A stretch of DNA of 55,390 bases, taken from NCBI RefSeq assembly GCF_026151205.1, contig NC_087084.1:15969337-16024726 (forward strand), given 5' to 3'. The DNA comes from Bolinopsis microptera (taxonomy: Eukaryota; Ctenophora; Tentaculata; Lobata; Bolinopsidae). The notes beneath the pieces are model-generated. The model had not been told where the DNA came from and ran no database searches. It saw only the letters and a program-made list of their open reading frames with translations. The translations under genes were made by a program, and so were the position numbers. Position 1 is the stretch's first letter. Every line of letters begins with the position of its first letter. Below, in pieces: positions 39,819 to 50,500 of this stretch.

Positions 39819-41558
39819 CTAAGGTCTGCCCAATGAAGAAACATACTCCCGTCTTAGCGGCCAGTGTTTTCGAATTAAGTAGCTGCGCACCATAAATTCT
39901 TTGACACAGGTAGCAAGAGAGCGAGCTATCTCTCTCTTGGACATGACTGTTAGGTGGATTCCGTTTCCATCAGGATCTACAATGACCTCTCTTCTCTGGT
40001 ATAAAACAGTACAAATATGGTGCGAGTCAAAGAACCATAGCTTGGACACTCTATTACTTAGTTCAAAAATAAAGCTGTTGAAATGCTTAACCTTCTCATT
40101 AAGCCACGAGAAACGTGTGAGAACTAAAGAATTAAATATAAAAGTCGTGTTAGGATATTTCTCAATTAGATAATCAATATTTCTTTTAAAATCACATGAA
40201 AGGGAGTGGTGGTGGTGGTCATAGCGAGATAAATCGTTTATACCAGAAGAAATTATGACAATTTTAGAGCCAGAAATATATTGTTCGTGATCTAAAATTT
40301 TGGATAACTGGTACATTTCGCGTTTGATGCAGTGTACGTTAGGAAGGTCAAAAGGGACATCTCTGAGAAGCGAGTCCGTCAAGAATAATAGACGCTCCTT
40401 AGGTTGAGACTGCTCAGTAACCGTAGGCTTATGAATCGGTTCGTGGATCCTCGGGATTTTTTTGCGAGGGGGGGTATTCTGAGAGAGGCGTCTGAACGTA
40501 AGCGATATTCTGCAGTCCTGAGTTTCTGGTTGTGGCAATATACCATGCTCCCAGAAATTCTGTGATTCACGTGTCATCACATACACACATCCATGGTCAA
40601 GTTTGTGGATCTGTTGTTTGACCGGACCGACTTTGCTACGAAATACTAGGTCTCTAGAGGCCCCAAGACTGAGTGTAATGATGTCACCAGTGACCTCATT
40701 TTCATCATCACTGTGGAAGGGTATATGGCACTTGCCGTTTTCATATTTGGTGATTAGACAAGTTACCTGCTCCTTATTAAACGTAGGGTCATCTAATGCG
40801 TTCGAAATGTTTGTAAAAATGTGGTCAATAACGGAGTTCTGAGGATAGTTTCTGGAATGATGCACGGTCGACCCATAGCGGTAATCTGTTGCTCCAAAGT
40901 ACCTTACTGATCGGGATGCGATTCTGCGGAAGTTCATGCTCTTGCAGATATCCATCCAATTAATGTCATTAAAGTTCACACTTAAATTACATACCGGAGT
41001 AGGTAGAGCTGCGGAGGGTGGGCTAATCACTAACTGTTGTGGGGCTGGAGCAGAAGGGAGTGCGCTGTTTCCGATGCAGTCTGCGGTTGTTCTCCGAACT
41101 TCTGTCTTGTAGTCCTCTAGTGTTGTTTCTGCCTTCTCCAGCAAACCGGAAAAATGGTTCATTAATGAATCTATTTTGGCGACATCTACCGTAAACGAAT
41201 TGATAAAGTTAGCATTTTTACAATCGTTCTCCAGTTTTTGTTTCAATAGAACTTTACGTTTTGAAATCTTAGTGTTGGATTTAATCCCTAAATCAATTCC
41301 CAGTGAATTGTTGTAGGAGATTTCGTGCGCCATGTGCTCATCCTTAACGTGCTCGAACAGATCGAGGCATAGTTTAGGTGACAGGGTAGGAAGCCACTGT
41401 CCAAATGTTATGTCTGTTTGAGTACTTATAACGCACATACCGGGTGTGGTAGGGGGTGCCAGGCAGTGTTCTGTAGAGGTAGTGGTATGGGCACCACTAC
41501 CTGGCAGCCCGGAGTCCGAAGAGATGAAGTCCATATTAGGAGTTGGTTGGATGTTCAT
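39819..41558 (-). CDS. LINE A ORF1: AlkB-type dioxygenase fused to SGNH hydrolase
   Basis: 579 codons, uninterrupted, minus strand, 478 bp upstream of ORF2. The N-terminal 200 residues are unassigned and contain Pro/Ser-rich linkers. The AlkB-like domain shows CHIPFHSDDE (HxD), NFWEHGILP (third ligand His) and RISLTFRRL (Arg for 2-oxoglutarate). The SGNH domain shows LLFLTDSLL (Ser block), VIISSGINDL (Gly/Asn block) and DPDGNGIHLT (Asp/His block). Outside these motifs it differs widely from the LINE B protein. Conservation of all catalytic positions across that divergence is evidence of selection on both activities. A HHHH run lies at the segment YDHHHHSLS. The AlkB assignment rests on motif order and spacing, not on a search. 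Confidence 0.85.
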   Translation of the reverse strand: MNIQPTPNMDFISSDSGLPGSGAHTTTSTEHCLAPPTTPGMCVISTQTDITFGQWLPTLSPKLCLDLFEHVKDEHMAHEISYNNSLGIDLGIKSNTKISKRKVLLKQKLENDCKNANFINSFTVDVAKIDSLMNHFSGLLEKAETTLEDYKTEVRRTTADCIGNSALPSAPAPQQLVISPPSAALPTPVCNLSVNFNDINWMDICKSMNFRRIASRSVRYFGATDYRYGSTVHHSRNYPQNSVIDHIFTNISNALDDPTFNKEQVTCLITKYENGKCHIPFHSDDENEVTGDIITLSLGASRDLVFRSKVGPVKQQIHKLDHGCVYVMTRESQNFWEHGILPQPETQDCRISLTFRRLSQNTPPRKKIPRIHEPIHKPTVTEQSQPKERLLFLTDSLLRDVPFDLPNVHCIKREMYQLSKILDHEQYISGSKIVIISSGINDLSRYDHHHHSLSCDFKRNIDYLIEKYPNTTFIFNSLVLTRFSWLNEKVKHFNSFIFELSNRVSKLWFFDSHHICTVLYQRREVIVDPDGNGIHLTVMSKREIARSLATCVKEFMVRSYLIRKHWPLRREYVSSLGRP

Positions 41559-41600
41559 GTGTTGTAAAGTTGAGTGTAGGGCAGTCTTATCAGCACCAGC

Positions 41601-42832
41601 CTACAATCTATCGGCGGCTTATCAAACTATACTAGCGAGTTAAAAGCATGCGTAATACATAAAACTGCTTGAGCAGACCTTTCTTCAACTAATCTTCTTT
41701 GGATACAATTAGTGAGGTGGTTGATGGATGACCTTAATTGAGACAAAAGACACTTAGATCTATTTTGGCACAGTATGTAGTCTATTTTATATTTGTGAGT
41801 ATACTCTGCCGACCAGCAGACCAATCCTTCCGCCAATCAGTAAATATTATTTTCCAAACATTATAACTGGCTGGTCACACACATCTAAATTAAATTACCC
41901 TAGGCTACTGTTTTCCAAGTCTTGTCCTGTGAGTAAAGTATGTGTGAGAAAGTTTTAATAAAATGAATGTATATTTTTGAATTTTTAAATTTTAATTTGA
42001 GAATGAAGTATAAAGAAATTTTTAATTAGCATTGTATAGTTTAAAATATTTATAGCTTATTATAACCATTGATAAATTTAAGCCATAATCTTTCGCCTGC
42101 TCTCCAATATCCACCTTGAAGGTGCATTTTTAATCCTTGAACTACACAATATAAAATCAAACATGTTTTAGTGTAGACTTTTTGTCACAACAAGACTGAA
42201 ACCTAGATAGTAAAAACTTTAAACAGAACCCCTAATGTCTGCTAACAATTTTTCTTATAGTCCTAATTTGAGCCTTGTCTCTAAAAACTTAACTGAACTA
42301 GCGTTTTGGTGTGTGCAAAAGCTCCCAGGCACGCGCATTCCTTGCCCCGTTAGTAACCTGTCCTTCCAAAACCAAACAAGCAGTCAAGGACAAAAAGTCA
42401 TACACCAAATGGGCATTATATTTTATGAATTGTTTTACATCTTTTATTCTGTAAAATGTGCTAAAATTAAATTTCTTGTTTCATTGAAAATTTCTTGTTT
42501 CATTGAAATAATGTAACATGTCTGCTTTGATGTATAAAACAAGTGTTTGCAGCAAAAAGGTTTTTTTCTGAGATAAAATCGAGCAATCAGAACCATTATT
42601 GTTCCTTACTCCCATTCCATACCTCCCCATATACCTACTGAAACCCTGTTCCATATATCAGAAGGAGATAATCTACCCAGTTTTGGATTAAAGTCACCCA
42701 GGAATTACAACTCCACATTAGAGGGGACATTTTTGGCCTCTCTCAGCTGCCCATAAAAGTTGTCCAAAACAACTGGATTTTTATGGACTAGCCTCTCATG
42801 TAAGCATTGATCACCCTTCAACCAGTGGCGTA
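41601..42832. other. No gene supported
   Basis: Begins with probable LINE A 5' UTR (to about 41850), then AT-rich sequence. A 93-codon frame at 42235 has no recognisable motif, and its coding status is unsupported. Confidence 0.3.
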
Positions 42833-43079
42833 ACGTTTCCTGTTGGCGCCCCCTCCCCTGCTGAAAAAGCGCCCCTCTGTTGGTGCCACCTCCCCTTTTG
42901 TCACTCCTCCCTAAAATTGAACAAATTAGGTGATTTTAGAGGATATGTCGGTAAAATCTCTAAAAAAGTGTGTTTCTAGATCAAAACGCGCAGTTTTGCT
43001 AGTACCTCAGTAAAGATGGCGCCCCCCCCCCCCCCCCCCCTGCACAGCGGGGTCGGTGGTGCCCTTCGTTACACCACTG
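42833..43079. mobile_element. hAT-like non-autonomous element, second copy
   Basis: CAGTGGCGTAACG at the left and CGTTACACCACTG at the right. Flanks CCTTCAAC (42825-42832) and CCTGCAAC (43080-43087) form an 8-bp TSD with one mismatch. The interior has ggcgccccctcccct and a 20-bp run of C. Same TIR as 11632-11991, but shorter. Confidence 0.75.
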
Positions 43080-44515
43080 CCTGCAACGTATGGGGTGTAC
43101 CGCTAGGTGAGTAAATACAAATATTGACATTGCATACCTGGTCACTAATCTACTTCCAGCAAACCACTTAGTTCATCATGTGAAGACTGATTTTGAAACC
43201 CATGCCTCCATGTTGCCCCCACGGATGTTGAAGGTGGAAAAGCTGATCATTAACGCAATGGTTGTTGAAAAAGTTGATTCCTTTTCAAAATTGTTTTATT
43301 TATTTGATTTTTTAATAATCTATAATATAATTTACTTATCAGAACTTGTAACCTAAGCCAATCATCTACTACAGGACTCAACATGAGCTTGTTACGTCGT
43401 GGGTAGTTGATTTCTATATGTACCCCAGACCATTTGATGATGAAGGTAATTATCATGAAAGACATAATGTACATAACAACATAATTAGTAGCTTTATACA
43501 TTATACAGTGATGTGCACTATTACTATACATCATTGACGTCACTTGACAGAATTTCACATGCAAGTACTAAATGCTTCACTACATCACTGCAACATTGTA
43601 GATGTCTTAGACGTATTTGAAAGGAAAACAAATTAGGAAAACAAATTACATTTTTGTATTTATTAATAACAATCAAAACATATCATATCATAAAAATAAA
43701 GCCGCACGTTGGTTGACTGCCTAAGTAAGGTAAATATTTTAAGCTTGAAGGTGCCCTGCGCATTTACAGAACCTCATGCGGCGATCACATGATCACGAGG
43801 ACCTGTGAGCGCCAAATTTAATTTAAAGTTTCTAGAAATCATACATCACTACGAGTTACTCATGCTTTTGAATTATAGGAGTGCGGATTGTCAGGTATTT
43901 CATTCATTCATACTTAATCGGTTTAAAGCTGTATATTTAGAACTCACTATTGTTTAAACTATGAAAGCAGAACGCAGATAATGGACAATATACCGACGAC
44001 AAAAGATAACCATGTGTAAGAAAACAAAGAACTGAGATAAATTACAAGAGGGTCACACCATAGTAAAAATACCGGACATTTCTATAAACTTCCATCTCAG
44101 AAGCGTGGAGAGAAGCGTGGACATGCAAATTCAGTTCGAAGTCACACACTCTAGCATCATGGCTTGTGCAGATTCTCAACAAAGGAGCTCTCGGCCATTG
44201 GATCAATCCCAAACACGGTACAAGGCGGTATACTATTTTTTCATCAATTTTCGTTTTAGCTAGGCCAAAAACGGAATAAAGCGACCATTTAATGGTCACC
44301 ATTGGGATTGACAAAAAAAAGTGATTTCTCCTTGTTCGGTACACTTTGTCTAACCTTAAAACTAATGTTAAAACGACTGGTCATTAGAACTTTTGGAGGA
44401 AATTTTTTGAAAACATGAATTGTTTTTACAAACCCATTTTATTATCAATAAGGAAACAGCTTTATTTAAAAAGACAATTTAAAGATATCATTTAAAGTAA
44501 TGGCATTCTTTATAG
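43080..44515. other. No gene supported
   Basis: AT-rich. The + frame at about 43130-43350 reads AYLVTNLLPANHLVHHVKTD and looks protein-like, but it has no family I know and no clear start or splice sites. It may be a transposon remnant. Upstream exons of the receptor gene should lie in or before this region and were not found. Confidence 0.3.
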
Positions 44516-47500
44516 GTACGTTTGAGTTGAATTGGGCAGAGGCAGCCCAAAACTGGTACAAGGCTAAGAAGAGACACTCCAGAATTGAAGATGCATCACA
44601 CCTTCTACACAAAGGTATGTTTAGATGCATCACACCTTCTACACAAAGGTATGTTTATTAAGATGCATCACACCTTCTACACAAAGGTATGTGTAAGATG
44701 CATCACACCTTCTACACAAAGGTATGTTTATCACACCTTCTACACAAAGGTATGCATCACACCTTCTACACAAAGGTATGTTTAGATGCATCACACCTTC
44801 TACACAAAGGTATGTTTATTAAGATGCATCACACCTTCTACACAAAGGTATGTTTATTAAGATGCATCACACCTTCTGCACAAAGGTGTGTTTATTTTTC
44901 AAGTTCAAAGAGAGCTACAAATGGGATTAATGTAAGTTTGTCTAGTTCAGGACTGGTACGATGAGATGATTAGCAGAATTGAATTTTGGGTAATTTTTCT
45001 TTTACCGATACCATTTCAATGAGTTTTGGATTCTGCAACTTAAAGGCGGTGATTCGTATAGTTTTAAAAATGTATTACCTTAAAAGCCATATTTCTGAAT
45101 TCAATCCCGACCAAAGTTCTCGGCAAGTCTAATTTATTTTTGCTTAGTTTGTTAGTCAGCTGCTTTTTTACAGCAAAGTAAATAACCCAGGTATACAAGC
45201 AGCTTTTCCGAAACTGGAGGAATTAAAAAGAGAACGGACGGGTCACCAGTGTGTCAGAAGAAGTTTTAAGATCAGCGACGATATTTGCAGCACTGTCCAG
45301 GCTATCGTGGGTCAGTACACATGCAATAGGTGGACCAAACCATGATCCAATAGAATCTGCAATGTATTATTTTCAATAAGTTGCTATAAGTTGCGTATAG
45401 CTTGAAATTTCAAATACCTAATTAACTATCTGTTTTACTTAACTATTATATAAACTAATTCTAATAACTAGAAAGCAAATAATCAATCTTCTTCAGTTGG
45501 TACAAGTAACAAGGAAAGGAAGAGATGTAAATGCAACAACTCCCAGTCTCTTCCGGTTAGCCTCATGAGATTAAATATTATGCTCTCTAAATAAACTACT
45601 CCCTCTCCCTCTCCCTCTCCCTCTCCCTCTCCCTCTCCCTCTCCCTCTCCCTCTCCCTCTCCCTCTCCCTCTCCCTCTCCCTCTCCCTCTCCCTCTCCCT
45701 CTCCCTCTCCCTCTCCCTCTCCCTCTCCCTCTCCCTCTCCCTCTCCCTCTCCCTCTCCCTCTCCCTCTCCCTCTCCCTCTCCCTCTCCCTCTCCCTCTCC
45801 CTCTCCCTCTCCCTCTCCCTCTCCCTCTCCCTCTCCCTCTCCCTCTCCCTCTCCCTCTCCCTCTCCCTCTCCCTCTCCCTCTCCCTCTCCCTCTCCCTCT
45901 CCCTCTCCCTCTCCCTCTCCCTCTCCCTCTCCCTCTCCCTCTCCCTCTCCCTCTCCCTCTCCCTCTCCCTCTCCCTCTCCCTCTCCCTCTCCCTCTCCCT
46001 CTCCCTCTCCCTCTCCCTCTCCCTCTCCCTCTCCCTCTCCCTCTCCCTCTCCCTCTCCCTCTCCCTCTCCCTCTCCCTCTCCCTCTCCCTCTCCCTCTCC
46101 CTCTCCCTCTCCCTCTCCCTCTCCCTCTCCCTCTCCCTCCCTTTTTCCTCTCTCTCCTTCTCTTTCTTTTTCTTTCTCTCATTCTCCCTCTACATCTATA
46201 ATTTAAGAAATTTCAGACGATGTGGCCTCTGTCAGAGCACCTATTAGGATTTGATTGTGAGTTTCATATGGAGCAAATGATCGCTCACGCTGTTGTTTTT
46301 ATCTTGATTTAAGCAGAGTGTGCAAATAAGAATTAAAATTGATAAATTTGATGCAATTTATAACAAAAAATAGTAATTTATTGTGAATTACCTTAGTTCC
46401 CAAAAATTTGTGTGCCATTATATTGAGCACAATTTATTTGAGCCCGAAAAATTTGGGCAGAAAATTTGAACTCATTTGGGCGACCGAAAATTTGGGCACA
46501 AATTCTTCGAAAAATGAACGATTTTCCACTAAAATGTCAGTTAGATATTTGCCTTAGTTCATTATTATTCCTTATTATTCCAGTCATTTTGCTTTCAATA
46601 TTAAGCATGTAGGTAGTAGTCTGAGTTGTTTCACATTATGAAATTTACGATCTGCCCAGTAACTACTAAAAAATACAGTGATGATGGCACACCAGGCACA
46701 GTACAAAATGATAGATATACAATAGTGATATTTAGTCTCTCAATCAGATAGTTTAGTCTACTTACACTCAGCATATCTTATCATACCCCTTTCACATACA
46801 ATTATCATTATGACGCCTCAACAGATGGTCGAAAGGTTTGGAAGAAAATTAGAAGGTTTACATCATGATCTATCAAACTAAGCGGCACATACGCTTAGCT
46901 TTGGGGGAAACAAAGGTGTACATAATTGTGTGTAGCGAACTACTGTAAACCCGGACCAAAGGTCTTGAAGTCTAATTCCAGTTATTTCTATTCATTTAAA
47001 ATATAAGCCTTTTTATAGATTAGAAAACTAAAATTTCAAATATTATTTCACTTGGATATGAAGAAAAAGCCATCTTTCTATAGATTTCAGGGCCACAGGC
47101 CAAATGCCAAAAGTTTGGTTAGCAAAAAATTTAGCAGACGGAAAAGATTTATGCAATTAATTTGGTCTGCAAAAAATTTGGGCGAGAGGCCCGCTCAAAT
47201 TTTTGGTCGCCCAAATTTTTGGTCGCCCAAATTTTTGGGAATTAAGGTAATCAGGACCTAATTGAGTATATCATTTAGTTTATCACAATGATAGGTTGGA
47301 TCGTTATGGTAGTATGATATTTTAGTATAGTTACACTTCAGGGGGACCTTAAGTCAGTTTGCAAACGTTTGGGCTTATTTCTCAGTCACTGAATGCCCGA
47401 TTGAGTTAATTGAGTTTGTGTAATTTGTAAAATCAGATGACTCAGACATAAAGCATAATGGGTTTGGTGCTAAATCAGATGACTCAGACATAAAGCATAA

Positions 47501-50500
47501 TGGGTTTGGTGCTAAATCAGATGACTCAGACATAAAGCATAATGGGTTTGGTGCTAAATCAGATGACTCAGACATAAAGCATAATGGGTTTGGTGCTAAA
47601 TCAGATGACTCAGACATAAAGCATAATGGGTTTGGTGCTAAATAACATGATCCCCCCCCCCCCCCCGCTAAATCACTCTACACTGGAACGTGAAACCAAC
47701 TTGATGTATTTCACATGATAGTCAGGTGATTGGGTTGCCATTAGATCGCACTATGGGAATCGTGCAGGGAGCCTATTTAGGGTGTCATGTCACACTGATA
47801 CTATTAAATGATCGGTGATATGCTACATCTAATAACCTATTAGTTGCCAGGTTACAGTTGCCTGGTTACAGTTGCCTGGTTACCTGGTTACCAGGCTACA
47901 TCTAATAACCTATTGCAGTTGCCTGGTTACAGTTGCCTGATTACAGTATGCTACATCTAATAACCTATTAGTTGCCTGGTTACAGTTGCCTGGTTACAGT
48001 TGCCTGGTTACCTATTGCATTATATAAAAATTAGGTTTCTCGCCTCCAAAATAGTGAAATAGTTACAATATCTGCAAAGTTACACGTGTCAGACAATAAT
48101 GTCATATGTATATGCCTAATCGTTTGTACACCAACTTATGAGCCCCTATATAGTGCATAGTGCATAGTGCATAGTGCATAGTGCATAGTGCATAGTGCAT
48201 AGTACATAGTGCATAGTGCATATTGTATAGTGTATAGTGTAAAGTGTATAGTATATAGTGTAAAGTGTATAGTGTAAAGTGTAAAGTGCATAGTGCATAG
48301 TATAGTGTATAGTGCATATAGTATAGTGTATAGTATATATATAAAATACATATAATATAATATATATTATTAGTATAGATAATAGATATTTTAAATTTGT
48401 TTCACTAAAATTTGTTTCACTATATATATATATTTATGTCTTATCTAAGACCCAACCCTCCGTTTGCTGAAAACCTGCTACCTCTCGAGTGGGAGTACGC
48501 AGACGACGCAGACTTCACAGACGAGCATAAAAAGAATTTGGAGTCCATGTTACCAATATGCAAGGAGATATTGGAGGAGTGGAATCTTTTTGTCAACGAA
48601 TCAAAAACAGAGTTCACACATATCTATCTGGCCGAGAAGAACGAAGTTGATGACAAAGGAGAGCCACTTCGAAGAAGAGAGCCCTGGAGATCATCTATCT
48701 CACTTGGTTCCAAATTGTGCAGCAACGAGGACATAAAAAGACGATGTATTCTGGCAAATCTTGCTTTCCAAACCTACAAGAAAGTTTGGGAACAAGGTAA
48801 ACGCATACCTCTTAAGACCAGACTTAAGATCTACGAAGCCCAGGTGGTCTCCGTCTTAATGTATAATTGTAGCTGCTGGGCTGCTTCAAAGCAGCTACTG
48901 AGTAAACTGGATATTTGCCACAGAAAGCATCTGATGCAAATCATCAGAATGACTTACCCTAATATAATAAAAAACGACACCCTTTACAAGAGATGTGAAG
49001 TGGTTCCACTCAGTGAGCGTGTTGCATGTGCACGATGGAGGATGCTCGGACATGTCCTTCGCAGTGATAACAACTCACCTGCACAGCTTGCATTACACTT
49101 TGCAGTAGAGAGTCAGAGTACCAAAAAGGGTAGAGTAGGCAGACACCAGTCGAACTTGCTTAAGACTATTAAATTTGATTTAGGTAGTAGGAACATTCCA
49201 TTTGTAAATACAGACGATTTGTACAATTTAAGACTTTTAGCCTCTGATAGAGCGGGATGGAAGAAGTTGTTATAGCTTGTGTATCAGTATTTCTTTTTTT
49301 CTGGCTACTTATCAGATCTTTAAGATGTTCATTTATGTTCTATTTTTGATTTGAATAAAGTTATATAATAATAATAATTTATATAATAATATATATAATA
49401 TATTTCAAACAAAGAAACACTCAAATTTGCGGGCAAAGGATCCGTTTCATGATAAGTAGAAAACAATACCATTAAATCCTCAGTGCCAAATAAGAATAAT
49501 GAATTTCAAAGATATGATATGTTGCTCCTTTATAAAATACTTTTTATCGATTTAAATTATGGTCAAGTGACAGGATATAAAACATTTTCAAAATTTCCAA
49601 TAACTTCTCGTCCAAATTTTAGTATTGTCTGTTGAGTAGGATATCTTTTGTTTTAAAAAGATATATCTTTACTAATAATCTCAATAAATCTGTGTGTGTA
49701 TGTATGTATGACGTATGTGTGTGTGCGGGAAATTTCCAAGCGACTTAATTAAAAAAACGGTAAGAGTTACGGGACTGGTTTGTTAGGTATAGTGCCGACA
49801 AAACTATAACGAAGCCAATAAGAAAATTTTTATTTAAATCGGCCGGTGGTAAGTGGTTCAATTGATGGTTTTTGTACCACAAATGTGACATAAAATTGCT
49901 AACTTTTTTCGCTCTTCGCTCTCTCTTCCATTACTGCATATTATGTAGCGTTGGTACATGAATCATAATTAGGTTAGCCGCAAGTAATACAATCAATCAT
50001 GATCAGATCGTCATCTCCTCAGTATGTTTGGTAAAGCCTAATGAACCTCATCAATACACGCTAACGCCTTACTCTTGATCAGATTGGGTAACGAGATCAC
50101 TGATTGAGTGCAGAGATCACTGACTGAGTGCTCGGATCACGTATCCGATGAATTTTGAAATGGTCATAACTCAACCAAATTTTGAACAATGAACTTGAAA
50201 CTTTGGGAAAGGTTTTAAATTATCAAGCCAAATGTGTGCAAAAAATTTGGAGTTCTTAGCTCAAAGCGTTCTCATTTTATGAAGAAAATAGTGAAAAAGA
50301 GAGAGTGTCACGCCACGCCCACTGTAATTGGGCGTGGCTTACAAAACTTTCAGGAAATCTAAGTTTGACCCATATCTATAATCTCTGAAATTTTGGTGCA
50401 ATTTGAAGACGAATTACGTTTGTTATTAAGAGGGTGCGTGTGGGAAGTCACTTTTGGGCCACCCTGTACTATAAGCTTATTAGGGATGGAGGGCACTGAT

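Larger units (their letters stand above)
28620..41600 (-). mobile_element. LINE A, full-length two-ORF element split by LINE B
   Basis: Minus-strand order: ORF1 41558-39819, spacer of 478 bp, ORF2 39340-36969, then the rest of ORF2 30186-28943 and a 3' UTR. Removing 30187-36968 joins ..EAQNHI to HRALEKK.. in one frame, matching the same place in LINE B ORF2. Outer ends are approximate. Confidence 0.8.

Noticed and set aside
42235-42516. 93-codon frame
   Set aside because: Low complexity, AT-rich end, no motif and no splice support.
43126-43350. Protein-like frame AYLVTNLLPANHLVHHV
   Set aside because: No recognised family, start or splice sites. Kept only as a note in the gene-free interval.
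41900-45310. Nuclear-receptor DNA-binding zinc fingers
   Set aside because: Looked for the CxxC...GFF/CKGF pattern on the plus strand and did not find it. CVRR in exon 45191 is not part of such a motif.
45571-46182. 203-residue Arg-Gly repeat protein on the minus strand
   Set aside because: It is only the translation of the (CCCTCT)n tract, with no independent coding evidence.
48102-48351. Minus-strand frames with HYALCTM/LYTIH repeats
   Set aside because: Translation of the GTGCATA short tandem repeat.
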